Shown here: positions 25,724-38,500 of the stretch, piece after piece
Numbering within the stretch: position 1 is the stretch's first letter
Layout of the letters: every line of letters starts with the position of its first letter
Assembly (NCBI GenBank): GCA_029721515.1
Contig: CM056553.1
Coordinates: 8,010,349 to 8,074,348, forward strand
Direction: 5' to 3'
From: Synanceia verrucosa
Lineage: Eukaryota > Chordata > Actinopteri > Perciformes > Synanceiidae
DNA length: 64,000 bases
The notes under the pieces: model-generated
The model's input: the letters and a program-made list of their open reading frames with translations, nothing else
Database searches by the model: none
Told to the model about the DNA's origin: nothing
Made by a program: the position numbers and the translations under genes

Positions 25724-26249
25724 CTGTGTGTGCGCATTTCAGGCTAGTGGGTGAAAATGTGTTTAAAAAAAAAAAAGCGAAAAAATTTAATTCCCCTTGG
25801 AGAATAATAAAGTATAGTTCTTCTTCATCTAGCAAGGTCGATCAATGTCTATAAACTGTTTCCCCTATTCATTCTAAATATGATAATTGATCTGTTCATC
25901 AGAGGTAAGACTGCCAGTGGCAACAACTCATATGTAATGATAGTGATAGTTTTTAGTAGCAAACTAAACTAAATAAAGTAACTATAGTAATGAAGCTGAT
26001 TTGAGTGAGCATGCTTCAGGGGGGAAAAAAGGTTGAGTGAAATTTATTCTAGAGTGCACCTAGTAAACTAGAAAAGCACGGAGAGTGGAGACATCCGTTA
26101 AGGCAGCATTCTGCCGCGATTTTGTCCTCTATGCACAGTTTTTCGCAATTATTGTGGAAAATATTAATATTTGACAATGAGAATAAGATTATAAATTGAG
26201 AATTATTTTCCAGATATTCAGATGCATTGCTCTAGCTCCTTCCTACATG

Positions 26250-26622
26250 AAGTTATGTTTAAAAACTCATATTTGACCTTGGTGACCTTGACCTTTTACT
26301 GATCTTGACCAAGGTGAATTGGTGACTATATTAGTTATATACCAAATTAGGTGACATTTGGCTGAAAATTGTACACCCTGGAGTGTTCAGAAATATGCAA
26401 AATCTATCATACATTACTACAGTATGGCGTGACCTTTCATTTGACCTTGATGACCTTGAATCAGATCTGATCACCACCAAAAACTAATCAGTTTTAAGTT
26501 AGGCCACTTCTGACCAATCCTGAAAATTTCGTCAAAATCCGTCCATAACTTTTTGAGTTATTTTGCAAACCAACACATAAGCAAACAAAAAAACCCCTGG
26601 TGATCACCTTGGTGGACATAAA
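26250..26622 (+). repeat. Dispersed repeat with TGACCTTGA motifs and TCGTCAAAATCCGTCCATAA core
   Basis: It begins around the TTTGACCTTGGTGACCTTGA block and continues through GATCTGATCACCACCAAAAA and TCGTCAAAATCCGTCCATAA. It ends in an AAACAAAAAAACCCCTGGTG-type tail. The order and wording match a dispersed element found across fish and many invertebrates. I cannot assign the class from sequence alone. It lies just left of a (GA)n run. Confidence 0.5.
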
Positions 26623-26663
26623 AATTGGTCAAGTTTTTAATTTGTTTGTAGTCTGGGGAGAGA

Positions 26664-26665
<2 letters not shown>

Positions 26666-26703
<38 letters not shown>
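26666..26703 (+). repeat. (GA)n microsatellite
   Basis: A purine-only AG run of about 19 units just after the dispersed repeat at 26250-26622. Confidence 0.95.
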
Positions 26704-26707
<4 letters not shown>

Positions 26708-26854
26708 ATATTGATCAGGTTCCTTCAGTACGACCACTAGGTCCAGCAGCTAGCGTGACAGAGCACAGCTCCATTCAATAGCCTTATCATTACCACAACA
26801 CAAACCTATTCAGCTGGTCAGCCTATTTGGCCCCTTGGTTCAGTATGTTCGTGT

Positions 26855-26856
<2 letters not shown>

Positions 26857-26909
<53 letters not shown>
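26857..26909 (+). repeat. (TG)26 microsatellite
   Basis: A long GT run of 53 bases followed by a purine-rich GAGGGGAAGAAAAAGGGGG stretch. Confidence 0.95.
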
Positions 26910-26912
<3 letters not shown>

Positions 26913-27564
26913 AGGGGAAGAAAAAGGGGGTAGATTTCGATCCCTTAAGCCAATGAATCCCATTATAAGGCCGCTTAAAGCACATTTCTTTGTTCAGAAC
27001 ACTTTCAGCCTAATGAAGTGTCCTAAGAGTGGAGTCTGAAGTGAAAAGAAGATGCTATCCACTAAGAGTGAATAAAAACACCTGCAAAGTTAGAGAATAT
27101 CAGAAGTGATTGTTACTAAACAAAGTTTGCCTTGCAAATCTAAACTTGGGACCTCAAAAGAACTTTTTTCATATTGTGCTGTAATCAGAAGTTTGGTCTC
27201 GAGCAGCGCAATAATGCTCTGTGATTGGCAGAGAAAAGCATGACAAACACAATTCAAACAATCAGTGCTGAAGCATTAAGCTTAAATTGGGTTGCTTTAA
27301 ATCAAAAGGACAACCTCCTCCTTGATTAGATTACAGTCAGACATGAGTGGCAGCAGTAGCTGTAATAGAGAGAGAGCTACAGGAGGGGAGAAAGCAGCAA
27401 AGCAGGGAGGGAAGAATAATGGAGCCGTCTCCAATGGCAACGTAGAAGCTATTTTTAGCAAATTAATTTAAGGCTCTAAATAATTAACTGATAATTATCT
27501 GGCAATCAAGAGTTAGATAAAATGATCTCCCCAAGAGATTTTTGTCGTGTCACTCAGCAAGTAA

Positions 27565-28168
27565 ATAGGTAATATTAGTACATTTACTATATAAGTAACG
27601 CGTTACAACCATAAGTGTTGTGTTTTATTGTCTTCAATTTTTCATTCATCCACAAAGCAGCACCAGAAAATGTTTTAATACAAGCTCATAACCACCGGGT
27701 TCCATCTGACAGCAGCTCCAGGATGAGGTGACGATATTCGCTGTATTGTTGCCTCCGACGGATTGTGTCGTGCACCGGCATCCTCCTCGTTGCTCTAAGG
27801 CTGTCACATTGAGCGGTGACAAGCTCATCCATACAAAGCATGAGTGCTAGCGCTTGGTGCTCATGGTGAAAAAACATGTCAAACAAATAGATAGTAGCCA
27901 AAGTAGATTATAAAACGCAAAGGGGTGATGCTAGTCTATCATATGTCAAGAAGTTGTCATAGAAACAAAACCTATGTGCAGCACTGGAATGAAGCCCTGT
28001 CAGCGCTTTTCTGCCAGAGAAAATCATGGTAGAGACATCAGGCACTGGCCTATACGACATCACCTACTAGACTTCGACTTTAATGGGCTAAAATTAAGTT
28101 GAGCTTCTGTGCTTTAATCTAATGCAAAAGTAACTAGTGATATGTAATATGTCACATTTTGAAAGTAA
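27565..28168 (-). mobile_element. PIF/Harbinger-type transposon relic
   Basis: The minus-strand frame at 27686-27901 reads MATIYLFDMFFHHEHQALAL, ..., RATRRMPVHDTIRRRQQYSE and YRHLILELLSDGTR. The VHDTIRRRQQYxEYxHLxLEL-xDGxR segment resembles the N-terminal region of HARBI1-like transposases of fish elements (VHP/VHD...GEFHHLV-EL--D--RF). The frame breaks soon after. The left flank holds GTAACGCGTTAC, and the right end has AAAAGTAACTAGTGATATGT. These are terminal motifs typical of fish Harbinger elements. The conserved catalytic region is absent, so the copy is internally deleted and non-functional. Confidence 0.5.
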
Positions 28169-28172
28169 TTTC

Positions 28173-28175
<3 letters not shown>

Positions 28176-28210
<35 letters not shown>
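28176..28210 (+). repeat. (CA)17 microsatellite
   Basis: A perfect CA run immediately right of the Harbinger relic. Confidence 0.95.
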
Positions 28211-28216
<6 letters not shown>

Positions 28217-29215
28217 TTTCTCTGACAGTGTGACTAAGCTAAAATTGAGTGGTGACTAAAAGTCCAGTAGTTTTGGTTGTTATGTGTAGAGATATTGAAT
28301 GTTTTGTGTCCAAACAAGGTTATCTTCACACCTGACCCTGACAAGATTCCCTCTAAAGAGAGAAAAGCACGGTGGAAAGAGCAGCGACAACCACTTGATG
28401 AACTGCCTGTGGCTGTGTGTGTGTGTGCTTTCACAGTTCATCTCATTCCTACCAACTGTAGTATCTCCTCTCCCTTCTTGTCTTCATTTCTCTGACCCTC
28501 TCATGTTTTACTGGCTTCCTGGAACTAGCAGGCTCTCAAACTCAATATAGACCATTCTCTCTGTCACCTGCATATTTTATCAGCTTCCTTAACTCTATGA
28601 AATGGATCTAATCAGAAAACACCTGTACCTGTTGAGTAGGTCTGGGAGGAGCTGTTACTTGTTAACATACTGTATAAACTAGTAGAACAACATCTGAGCC
28701 TTCATGTCCAAAACCAACATAAGTTCCACTGCTGTATATATGTATGTATACAACTGTTTAAGGTCAGGTTCAGACTGAACCTTCAGGTCTGAAAAACAGT
28801 TTTCAATTTATCACCTAAGAATACACTGTAAACATGTATTTATGGTCTCAATCACTAGTTTCAAGTGTTCTTCAATACAGCATGGTGTTCATTTAGCAAA
28901 TTATGGTCCCATTTAGAGTCAAATAGAACATAAAGAAGGGGATGCTTTAGGGCATGGCTCCCTTTTGATTGACTTATTCAGCATTTGCTTAACTCCACCC
29001 TCCTGAATCAAAGAGGACAAAACTTGAGACAAGCTGCACACTATATTAACTCTTTGAGTTCCATCGACGTAATAATACGTCCATGTGTTTTTTCCAGGGG
29101 GTTGCCGATTGCAGTCCCCCGCACCAGGGGCGGCTGGTATTTATGGGCTAACAGAGCTAAACCCTCCCAACCAATTACTGTAAAAATGAAAAAAAACATT
29201 ATTAAAACATTAGAA

Positions 29216-29320
29216 CATCCATCCATCCATTTTCTACTGCTTATCCTCATAGGGTCGCGGGGGGGCTGGAGCATATCCCAGTTGTCTTAGGGCGGAAGGC
29301 AGGGTACACCCTGGACAAGT
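29216..29320 (+). repeat. Teleost ATCCATCCATTTTCTAC-type dispersed repeat
   Basis: (ATCC)n is followed by CATTTTCTACTGCTTATCCT, AGGGTCGCGGGGGGGCTGGA and GGGTACACCCTGGACAAG. This is a very common dispersed sequence in fish genomes. It sits inside the hAT-like insertion, giving a third nesting level. Confidence 0.6.
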
Positions 29321-29394
29321 ATGGTGGGCATTAGCATGAACATGAAGGAAGTGGAGTATTTACTTTCTAATCAGTTTTCTTTAAGTAATAAGTA

Positions 29395-29460
29395 ACTAAG
29401 AAATAAGCAAGTAATTTCCCCCTAGGATTATTAAAGTATTTCTGATTCTGATTCTATAAC
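29395..29460 (+). repeat. Short retroelement-like 3' tail
   Basis: AATTTCCCCCTAGGATTATT is followed by AAAGTATTTCTGATTCTGAT and a short TTCTGA repeat. This is the type of 3' terminus found on RTE-like elements and their SINEs in fish. A similar phrase, AATTCCCCTTGGAGAATAAT, occurs at 25788-25810. Confidence 0.45.
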
Positions 29461-32400
29461 AAAGCATACACTGTTGTTGCTGCAACTTGATGTGATGCTA
29501 CTGTTGCAAAGAATGTGAAGTATTGATAAATGTAATGCATTCGTTAGCCCACCCACCCAAAATCACCACCAGCCGTCACTGACCCGCACCCTGTACGTAA
29601 TTTTGGAGTTTCTGGGAGATGTAGTCGGAGTATAAAGAGACGGTATACGCCACAGAGATCAAAGCAGCAAGTGGAGACGATCGTGATTAGAGAGCAAAAT
29701 GGACAGATTCTGGACACAAAGTGGCATTTTTTGCGAAAGTGAACTCTACCTCTGATAAAACAAGAACAGACCAAGGTAAAAAACAAACACTTTTTTTTCA
29801 TGATTAAATAGAGTCTCTTCTTTCATTTGAGCTATTCAGTGTTTTCAGAGTCATAGTGCAAAATATTCTGTGGGTCTTAAAATATGACTCAAAATAGCCA
29901 AAAACACTGGCACAAAGTACTTTCTGTTTTATAAAACAGCTGGCGCTCAGAGTTAAATAGTTTGCCACTTCTTCAGTAGTGGACAGTCTTTGATTTTTAC
30001 TCCATAATGAATACTTGAAATATGTCAATTTTTTAAAGAAACAATCAGTAAGTACAGAAATAAACATACACAGAGAGTAAATGAAAGTTAACACTTCCAC
30101 CCCTATATATGTTTGCATACTATGTTCGTTTTAGGGTTTTGGGATTACAGAGAGGACACAATTAGCTTGACAGTGTGATGTGCTTTGGTGAGCGATACGG
30201 CTGACAGGCCTACCTAACCTCCCCACTGCGCAACCTTTTATAAAAATCAATGCCACCACTAAACACAACTCTCCCCTGTGGAGCCGGGCCCTGTTACAGC
30301 CTCTTTCTCCCTTCTAGTGTGCGGAGGAAAACACAGACAAACAGATAAATTAGAGCCTCCCTGCCTGCCCTCCTCTCATCCTCCAGCCTGTCTACCATTG
30401 TGAAGTGACAACACTACCGTCAGTAAAATAAAAAAAAAAACAAAAAAAAAAAACAATTCTGTTATTGAAACCCCTGCATTTAAACTTCACTTTCTTCAGC
30501 CAATTATATTTTCTTTTCTCTACAAAACATAGCACTTTCTGTGAAAATCATTGCTGACTTAATTGGTTGTCGATGGGTGACATAGCAAAAAGGTTTTGGA
30601 GGCTTTGTACATATCCAAGAACAGGATCTCAACAGTCAGTGGACTGCTGAAGAAAACATTTGCTCACATCATCTGCTGCGATACATAACTTGTTCTCTGT
30701 AGAAAATACAATGAATGCAAGAGATATGTTTTATCGCAACAGGAACAAAAAGAAATGTGATGAAGCAGTGTAGAAAGGGGAGGGATGGCTTGTTGTGTTA
30801 GAGGAGCAAATAGACAATAGACTTATGTCTTTCTGTCTTGCACCTCAACAAGGGGCTTTCATAGACTCTTCTCTGAGCACATATTTAGAGAGGGACTGGT
30901 GTTGGGCTCTGGTAAACAGTTGACAGTCTCTGTCGGTGCAAAAGCCAGGCGGCATGACCTAAACCCAGCCTTTGCAAACATAACATGCATTCATTGCTGC
31001 ATTGTATGGTAAGTCCTGGCAATTAGCATGCAAAGACAATACGATCGATGTGGGGACTCATCACATTCACAGAATCTTATTGGAGTGAGTTCCACAACGC
31101 CACAGGTATGGAGCTCGGCTGGGCTACGACCACTCCACTTGGCAGTGTGTTGCTCTAATTTGCATCAGATTGCATGCCCAGAGAGGGAAACTCTCCTTAA
31201 TGGGTAGCATCATCCTCTGCAGGTGGCAGTGGAGGAGAATGAGTAGAGAGCACAAAAACGATCTGCCTCCTCAAATACTCACATGTCACTGGCTGATTGC
31301 TGCTCTGATCACATCCATTTGTGCTCTGATATACCACTCAATCTTGTTTCATTAACATTAACGGCACCATTCCACAATGTGGACACATTAACCCAGATAT
31401 TGTCATAATTACATCCAGATTTTTTGGCCTGCTGTCACCTTAGACATTTGGAAGTCTTCAAAATAAAGCAGCCTTCTCTGCTCCTGGGTACTACAGCTGC
31501 GTTCTAATTGCCACTTACAGTACCGCATGCTTGTTAGATGTTTTTTATTCAGACTAAGTGCAGCCCACTTTTTATCTATGCATACAGGGGTGGGTTGATG
31601 GTGATATTGAGCAAGAGAACAATCTATATTAGTCATTAAAATGCAAATGTGTTTACCAAGTCTAACTTTGATGCTGCACTAATAACAAGCAGTGGGGAAC
31701 AATCATGAATCAAACCTGTGTAGCGACCTATTGAACGCACAGCAACACCATGTAATGAAACAAGAGCTGAAATAAGAGCAGTTTCAACAGTCAATACAAA
31801 ATACTGTCATTATCTGAGAACATGGAACAGAGACTTAAGCAGCACGAGATGATGCTGGCACAAATCCACAGCTGTGTTTCAAAGGAAACCTACATTTCAT
31901 GGCCCAAATTAAAGACTATTGCAAGTGAGACAGGAAATGCAAGTGTGTCCTGTCAGTAAACATGGCTGAAAGCATAGCACCTGTTTATGCATCGTAATAC
32001 AATTCAGCTGAATAGACTTTGTGGGTAGCTCCATGCAGGGTGCCCTGCTGACTCTGTCAAGTAAAGCACATAGGGTTCATCTCTGGCTTGTAACTTACAT
32101 GGATACCTCATCACAGGTTGCATTTGAACTGTTCATCTAAAAATGAGTTGTGCTCCTCTGATTGGTTGATTTGGTCATTTTTAGAGGAATGAGAAGATAC
32201 AGCTATCCAGCATTAATAAGAAAAATGAAAGGGATCAACGACATTTCTCAGATATACCATTGTTTTTCAGAATAAATGTTGCTCCACTCTATAAAAATGT
32301 ACATTAATCTTGTTAGCCAGTTTTGTGTACCATAATGCGTATTGTTGCAAATAAAATGTATCATCGGCTTTTAAGCTGTCAATAAAATGTTGAGTTTCAT

Positions 32401-33925
32401 ATCAATAGATAATGTAACTCATCTCAGTGCTAGAGAAAAGCTTTGGAGGACGATGATGTGTTTCTTCTAGAAAATGCTATTATGATGGACAGAAAGTCAG
32501 CCTTTGGGAAAACACCTTAATTCATCTGTGATCTCCCATTAAGCACTTAATTGACCGAGACGACTCCCTTCCCCTATTGGCTAGCGATCTGTGAACGTGT
32601 GGGTAACTATCGAGCAGCACACCCAGACCTAAATAAATAAACTCCAGATGATCACAAAACAGCAACGGAGGGTTGGGTCCCTCCCTCTGCACTGGGCCAT
32701 ACATCAGAAAGAACAAAAGGAATCAAATCCATGGAACATATTTATATCCTACCGCCTCAGGCTTTTAAATTACCAATTATTACTCTTAAGTCCAAAGGCA
32801 TAACATGTTATAGTCATATGGTGTAAAAAGAGGAATTATAAACTTACTGAAAAATCATCAACATCATTTTAGCCTGACATTACATTTTTTTCTGTGTACT
32901 ATCAACAAGTAGTACATACAATAGCACTGATAATCACGAAGAAATTACTCTCTCATTTGTGGGGAAAAAGTAAATGAAGGGCTCCAAACCCCTAATGGAT
33001 GCCCAGAGTGTCTGTGTGGCAACACAAAGCCATTTGGGGCTCTGCTCTGAATATCTACTCATTCACACAATCTCTTCCTCTTGGAATCCTGAAAAGAGTT
33101 AGCAACCCACTTCCAAGCTTAGTCAATCTGGGAGAAAGGGATAAAGAGAAGAAAGGAGATGGGTAACATGAGAGACTGAGGACAAGGCTGTAATGTATGA
33201 GTGTGTGAGAGAGAGGGAAAGGGGGTCTCATCTTTTGCAAATCGTATCATCTCTGTGAAAGCGACAGAGAGAGATGAGCATTACTGCTAATCTCCAATCC
33301 GCACCTTGAAAAGAAGTCTAACTTTCATTTGCCACTGACAAGCTCCCTCTTGTGATCTTTGTGGATGACAAAAGCACTCAATGAAGAGATTACATAGCGT
33401 ATTTACTGTCCTACAGCATGCAGCAAATCTCCAGTACGGAACCTACTTCCTTGATTTTAATGAACTCAATGTGAGTTATTTCATGAATGTTTTGAAATAC
33501 CAGGCCTACAGCTTTGGAATAAGCAGCATAAAATATTTTATACAAAGTGCTGGCAATCTGTAGACTGTGAAATTAAAACTAATCTCAGCAAGGATTATTA
33601 TCTCTGATCAGCCTTGCAGAATACTTGATACTGCTCTGTTTCAGATCAAATCTAATAAGCTTAAAGGTAAGTATAGGGCTTAGTATTCATTTGTGGATAG
33701 AGAAGCCCATTCTGTACATAGTTCACTTGTAATATGATAAGGAGATATTGTTGGGGGATTAGGTTATCTCCCAGGAGATCTATTAGTGGATAAATCCTAC
33801 TGGCTGTCTTATGAATCATTACCTTACTGGTTACAATCTGATCTCCACAATGCTCTCCCTCAGCTACCAACACAATGACCACACACAAATGCAAGCAAAG
33901 CACACACACATGTACACGCACACAT

Positions 33926-33926
<1 letters not shown>

Positions 33927-33973
<47 letters not shown>
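33927..33973 (+). repeat. (CA)23 microsatellite
   Basis: A CA run preceded by imperfect CACATGTACACGCACACATG units. Confidence 0.95.
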
Positions 33974-33975
<2 letters not shown>

Positions 33976-35530
33976 TGATTTAAAGTCCCTCATCTGACAG
34001 CAACCAGGCACATTTTCAAGACATAACTTAGAGATGGAAATCCAACATAGAGTGCCATAGTGGTGCACTGAAAGGTCACATAGTTTCAGTGAAAAGAATA
34101 GAGAGATGGGAATCAGTGGATCGCCAACATGTGTCATCAGCACAGCAGGGCATGCCAATAGCCCTGTGTGGGATGATAACCAGAAAGGTAGAGAACAGAC
34201 GCAGCATCAGCTGTAAATCCTACAATAATGGCCAAAGTGACATTCAATAACACAGGGACTAATCTTCTTCACAGGGAATGCAGTTTCAGTCAAACTGGCT
34301 CCAGCAGAGTGCTTTTTGGCTATTAGCACAATAACAAAAATTGAAGCCTTTAACAGGATGGAAATGGAGAAGCAATTGGTAGAGTAATTCTGTGGAAGAT
34401 GCCGTGCCAAGTTTAATGCCATTATTAACCCATTGGCACAATGTATCACCAGGCTGCCTCATTATTACACATTCAGCTCACAGTGTACCATGGTCACGAC
34501 TGTGGTATTTAGCAAAGAGAAAAAAAGACAAGAAACTGAACAGTGTTCCTGCACTGAGCCTAAGGGTTGGACGGGTGAAATTCAATCCACATTTTTTTTC
34601 CACCTCTTAGAAATCTATTAGAGGCCAATAAGGATGCTGAGAGGAGAGGGTTTGAGATATTACAGGTCAGCCTTAGAGGTTAATTGTTGAGTCGTCTGGC
34701 TGGTCAGTGAGGGGATCACTGTGTGAAACCAATCCAGAAAGCAAAGGGATGAACGGTGAGTGTGGATGGCATTCAGGAGATTAGAGTGGCTGATGGGAAA
34801 GGCAGAGGTAGAGAGAGAGAAAGAAAAAGAAAGAGGAGGGAAGCGTGAACCCATAGACCTCAAATCAACACTTTCACAAGTCTGCCAATGCTAAGTGGGT
34901 ATAGACATACACTTAATGTGCTTGAGAGCGGATCTGTGTAGCCAACAAGGCCATCGAGGCTAACTGTATATTTAAAGTACAGGGTGTGGTTTAACCCCTG
35001 TGTCAGGTAGCTATAATAGAATTGTTGCTAGCATCAAAATAACTACTCTAGGTGCTACCTATGACCTACTGCTGCAAGATACACATACACACAAAACCAG
35101 ACACACATAAGACAACCTGCCCAGGTACTCTCTCCCCTCACTGAGGTAATTAAATAGAATCTGCTGAACAGAGGAGACAAAGTGATTAGAGTCCAGCTTA
35201 ATCACATTCAGAGAAACCTCAAGGAACTTCCATTCAACTCTTGCTACTCCTGCATTCCTGAGTTAGCCACACACATCAGAATAAAGTAATTTAAAACAAC
35301 ACCACATGCTGAGGTTGGCGATGATGAATGCTTTGCTTTGTTCTGATGAAGGTCAAATTAAAATGTAGGAAGTAGACTGTGGTGGGGTGATGATAAATAT
35401 CTGGCTGTCTGTTCAGATGTACAGTGAAAAGACATGGCCCTCCTGTGGGCATCGCTCCACATCTCTCTGGCCGCCTCTACGCCAGTCCCATTTCACAACT
35501 TGTTCTACATCTGTGACACCACACACACGC

Positions 35531-35535
<5 letters not shown>

Positions 35536-35573
<38 letters not shown>
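35536..35573 (+). repeat. (CA)19 microsatellite
   Basis: A CA run preceded by ACACACGCACACG imperfect units from about 35519. Confidence 0.95.
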
Positions 35574-35575
<2 letters not shown>

Positions 35576-38500
35576 TCCAGTGTCCCTCATCACCTTGCTC
35601 AGAGATGAATGAGTTTGCCACTGTCCTCAATCATTTTAATCACTTCAATGGAAAACGCCTCATTCAGAGCTATCACTCTGCGCTGCCTTGCAGCTATCTC
35701 ATGTGTACACATTTCAACACTCTCTAAAACACCCTCATCACTAACACAATGACTGTCACTCTCTGATGGTACAAACCCCTGTGATTCTAGAGCCCTGTGT
35801 AACCCTCACTACTTTCGCTGCTGGCTAGTAACTGCATGCCCGATGACTGAATTTTAACTAAATAAAGCATAAAGTACACAAGCATGCAAAGTAACCGAGG
35901 CTAATTGCAGACTGTAAGATAAGCAATTTGACTTTGAATCAAAAGATGTATTTCATAACAACAATACTTCAAACCAGCATCTTTACAAAGCTGCAAATAT
36001 TTTATTATTTAAAAAAAAAAAAAAAAAAATAAATAAAAGATGGCCAAGTGCAATATAGTCTTGAAATTTGAGAAGCACATTCACAGTACAATTTAATCTA
36101 TATTAACCCACTTTGGAATGATTGTAACATTTAAGCTATCTTAACTGACTATAGGGTACTCAAATAACAAAAGAAGACTCTTCACCTCATTGTAATATTG
36201 ATAAAATAATAATAGATAATAAATAACCTTAAATACAGTGGTACTGACAACCCTCTTTAACTTTATGCATTTTAGATTACACTGTTACAAAAAGCAACTC
36301 TGTCATGTAATTAATATCCATGTTAATACAGCTGAATGGTTCAAGACTTCAGTTGTAGCCATGGCAATCATCAATCAAGCAACGGCAACACTAAAATTAG
36401 AATTGTAGTACAGATATGAATGGTCTTTGTGGCATGCACAGAAAAGGGAAGGATGGCACAGTCCATTATTGTTATTGAACAAACATATGCTGCTCTGCTG
36501 TCTCAGTTTTGCTACGTGACTTCTGCACGCTGCCACAGGAGGAAGCCTCAATGACAATTTCTCTACTTTATAATTTCTTCAATGCATATTGTTCGTGGGT
36601 TATTCATCACCTGCAGAACTGTCACAGATGACTATCTCCTTCAGCTGACAAAACTTTGTTCAGTTCCAACAACACAAAAGTGAACCATGTGAAGATAAAT
36701 TACACATCAAGGATTTTCAGAGATTGTGCTTTCTATGGTTAAAAAAGTTAAATTCCCAAGTTGCAGGGGCCCTCTCTGACATTCAGTGTACATTAAACTG
36801 GATGCACTGTTTCAGATTTAATCAATCAACTTATTTTGAATTCAAGATTTAAAGACTAAAAAAAAAAAAGAATGGACTGAACTAAAAGCTGCACTGGATT
36901 CATTCCTGTTACATACTGTAATGCTATCTTTATCCATTCATATTGAATGTTTCATGCAAATTCCAACAATGTGAATTTTAAATAGCCCCGCTGCTTGCCA
37001 ACTAACATGTATGGTGCATATTCAGTACATAATACTGCGCAAAGAAAGGGGAGACTTTCTACTAGAGGCTAGATTAAAGGTGATCAAAGGTTCAGCTGAG
37101 TGACTACAGGCTTTTTCAAGTGTACAAGCTTCACAATTTTGTGCGTGATGTAACCAGTGAAGAGATACGTGCTTTCTTTAAAGCACAATAAACCAATAGA
37201 TTCTAGTAGAACTGTAGGCAGTCTTCCTGAATAAATGCATTAATGGACGTTCACTGAATGCTGCAAGTCTTGATCACAAAAAGGAACTTTACTGAGCCAA
37301 TTAAATGTCTTTCATTAGGTATCTGAGCAGTTATGAATCAGGTGCCACGGAAACAAATCTACATTTTCGTACTACAAAAGCTATCACTACTGGAATTAAA
37401 GGGATAGATAGTGTAAAACAGAACAGGGTATCGTCATACTGGGAATCGTACTTTAACAAGTCTTTGAAAAAAAAAAAAATGGGTATGTGCAAACTGTGGG
37501 AGTACTGCTAGGGAGCACATGCAAATATAATTACATTTCAGATGATTCATCATGACCTTGCTCATCGAGGTTTAAGAATAAGACCACTTGATCAAACAAG
37601 CCTGAGGCACCATAACCCTTGCTGTACTATTCATCACGAACATGCCCCACATTCAGCCCACAGAGTGCATAAAAACTGCAGTCAATTAAAATGCTCAAGT
37701 TATTCTTTATTTTTGCCAAATTATGCTTCAGCTTGCCTCGAGAAACCTTTCCAACCTGTTTTCAATCACGATGATCGGTGTCATGATATGCTCCACTGCT
37801 CTGGAGATCTTATTTGACTGCATTTTTTACAAAAACACACAATCTCCACGTTGGTGCTTTGATGACGGCAACCACACAGTGTTGCTGTGCAACAGCACCT
37901 CGTCACTTCTGAGTTGTGGCAGCACCAAACCAACATGTCCCTGCTGCTACCTACACCTCTGGGTGTGTGTGTTTTCACACCTGCGCCTGTTCTGTGACGT
38001 GTAACAGGACATGGTTGGGCAGAAATGTGCTTGAAAGCATTACAGTTGGCACTATTGATAATGTGTCACAATATTTCTGCACTGTGGGCTTGTGTGTGTC
38101 TATGCTTTGAAAAACCAAAATAGAAAAATCTCATTACCACAGTTGAAGTCGGAGGAGCTGCTGGTTCTAAAAGCATTTTGCCACACTGTAAACTAAAATT
38201 TCATTTCAAAGGATTCTTTACACAATGGAGTCCAATAACAGAATGGAAGTCTCCTAGACGATGCTAAAGGTTGGTTTATGTTATGGCCAGTTGTTCCTGT
38301 AGGTTTCTTTCCATCAGTCTGGTGAGCCAGCTCTAAATACTAAGGTTGATAACTCCTTAGCAGCAGTTGCCATGGCGAGCCCGAGGAGCAAATCACACCT
38401 GTGTCTGATAATTTCCCTGTAAAATTTAGTGTCTCTCGTTACAAGACAAGAAAACGTATTTCAGTTTAAATGAATGTGATGAATGAAGTGTGTTGCTATA

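Larger units (their letters stand above)
29125..29581. mobile_element. hAT-like MITE inserted into the piggyBac-like MITE
   Basis: The terminal inverted repeats are CAGGGGCGGCTGGT (29125-29138) and ACCAGCCGTCACTG (29568-29581), which pair at 12 of 14 positions. They are flanked by 8-bp direct repeats CCCCGCAC (29117-29124) and ACCCGCAC (29582-29589). An 8-bp duplication and CAG-type ends fit the hAT superfamily. Removing 29125-29589 restores the collinear order seen in the other piggyBac-like copies. It holds other repeat pieces at 29216-29320 and about 29400-29460. Confidence 0.7.
29046..29956 (+). mobile_element. piggyBac-like MITE, copy 1 (split by a later insertion)
   Basis: It is bounded by TTAA on both sides (29046-29049 and 29953-29956). 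The left terminus is TTAACTCTTTGAGTTCCATC and the right, inverted, is TTAACTCTGAGCGCCAGC. TTAA target sites are characteristic of piggyBac. The interior from 29590 to 29930 is shared with the copies at 52012 and 58643 (for example GTGGAGACGATCGTGATTAG). The left end is separated from the rest by the hAT-like insertion at 29125-29581. No transposase is encoded. Confidence 0.75.

Noticed and set aside
38140..38165. CAGTTGAAGTCGGAGGAG, resembling a Tc1/mariner terminal repeat
   Set aside because: The match stops after about 14 bases, with no inverted partner, TA duplication or transposase sequence nearby.
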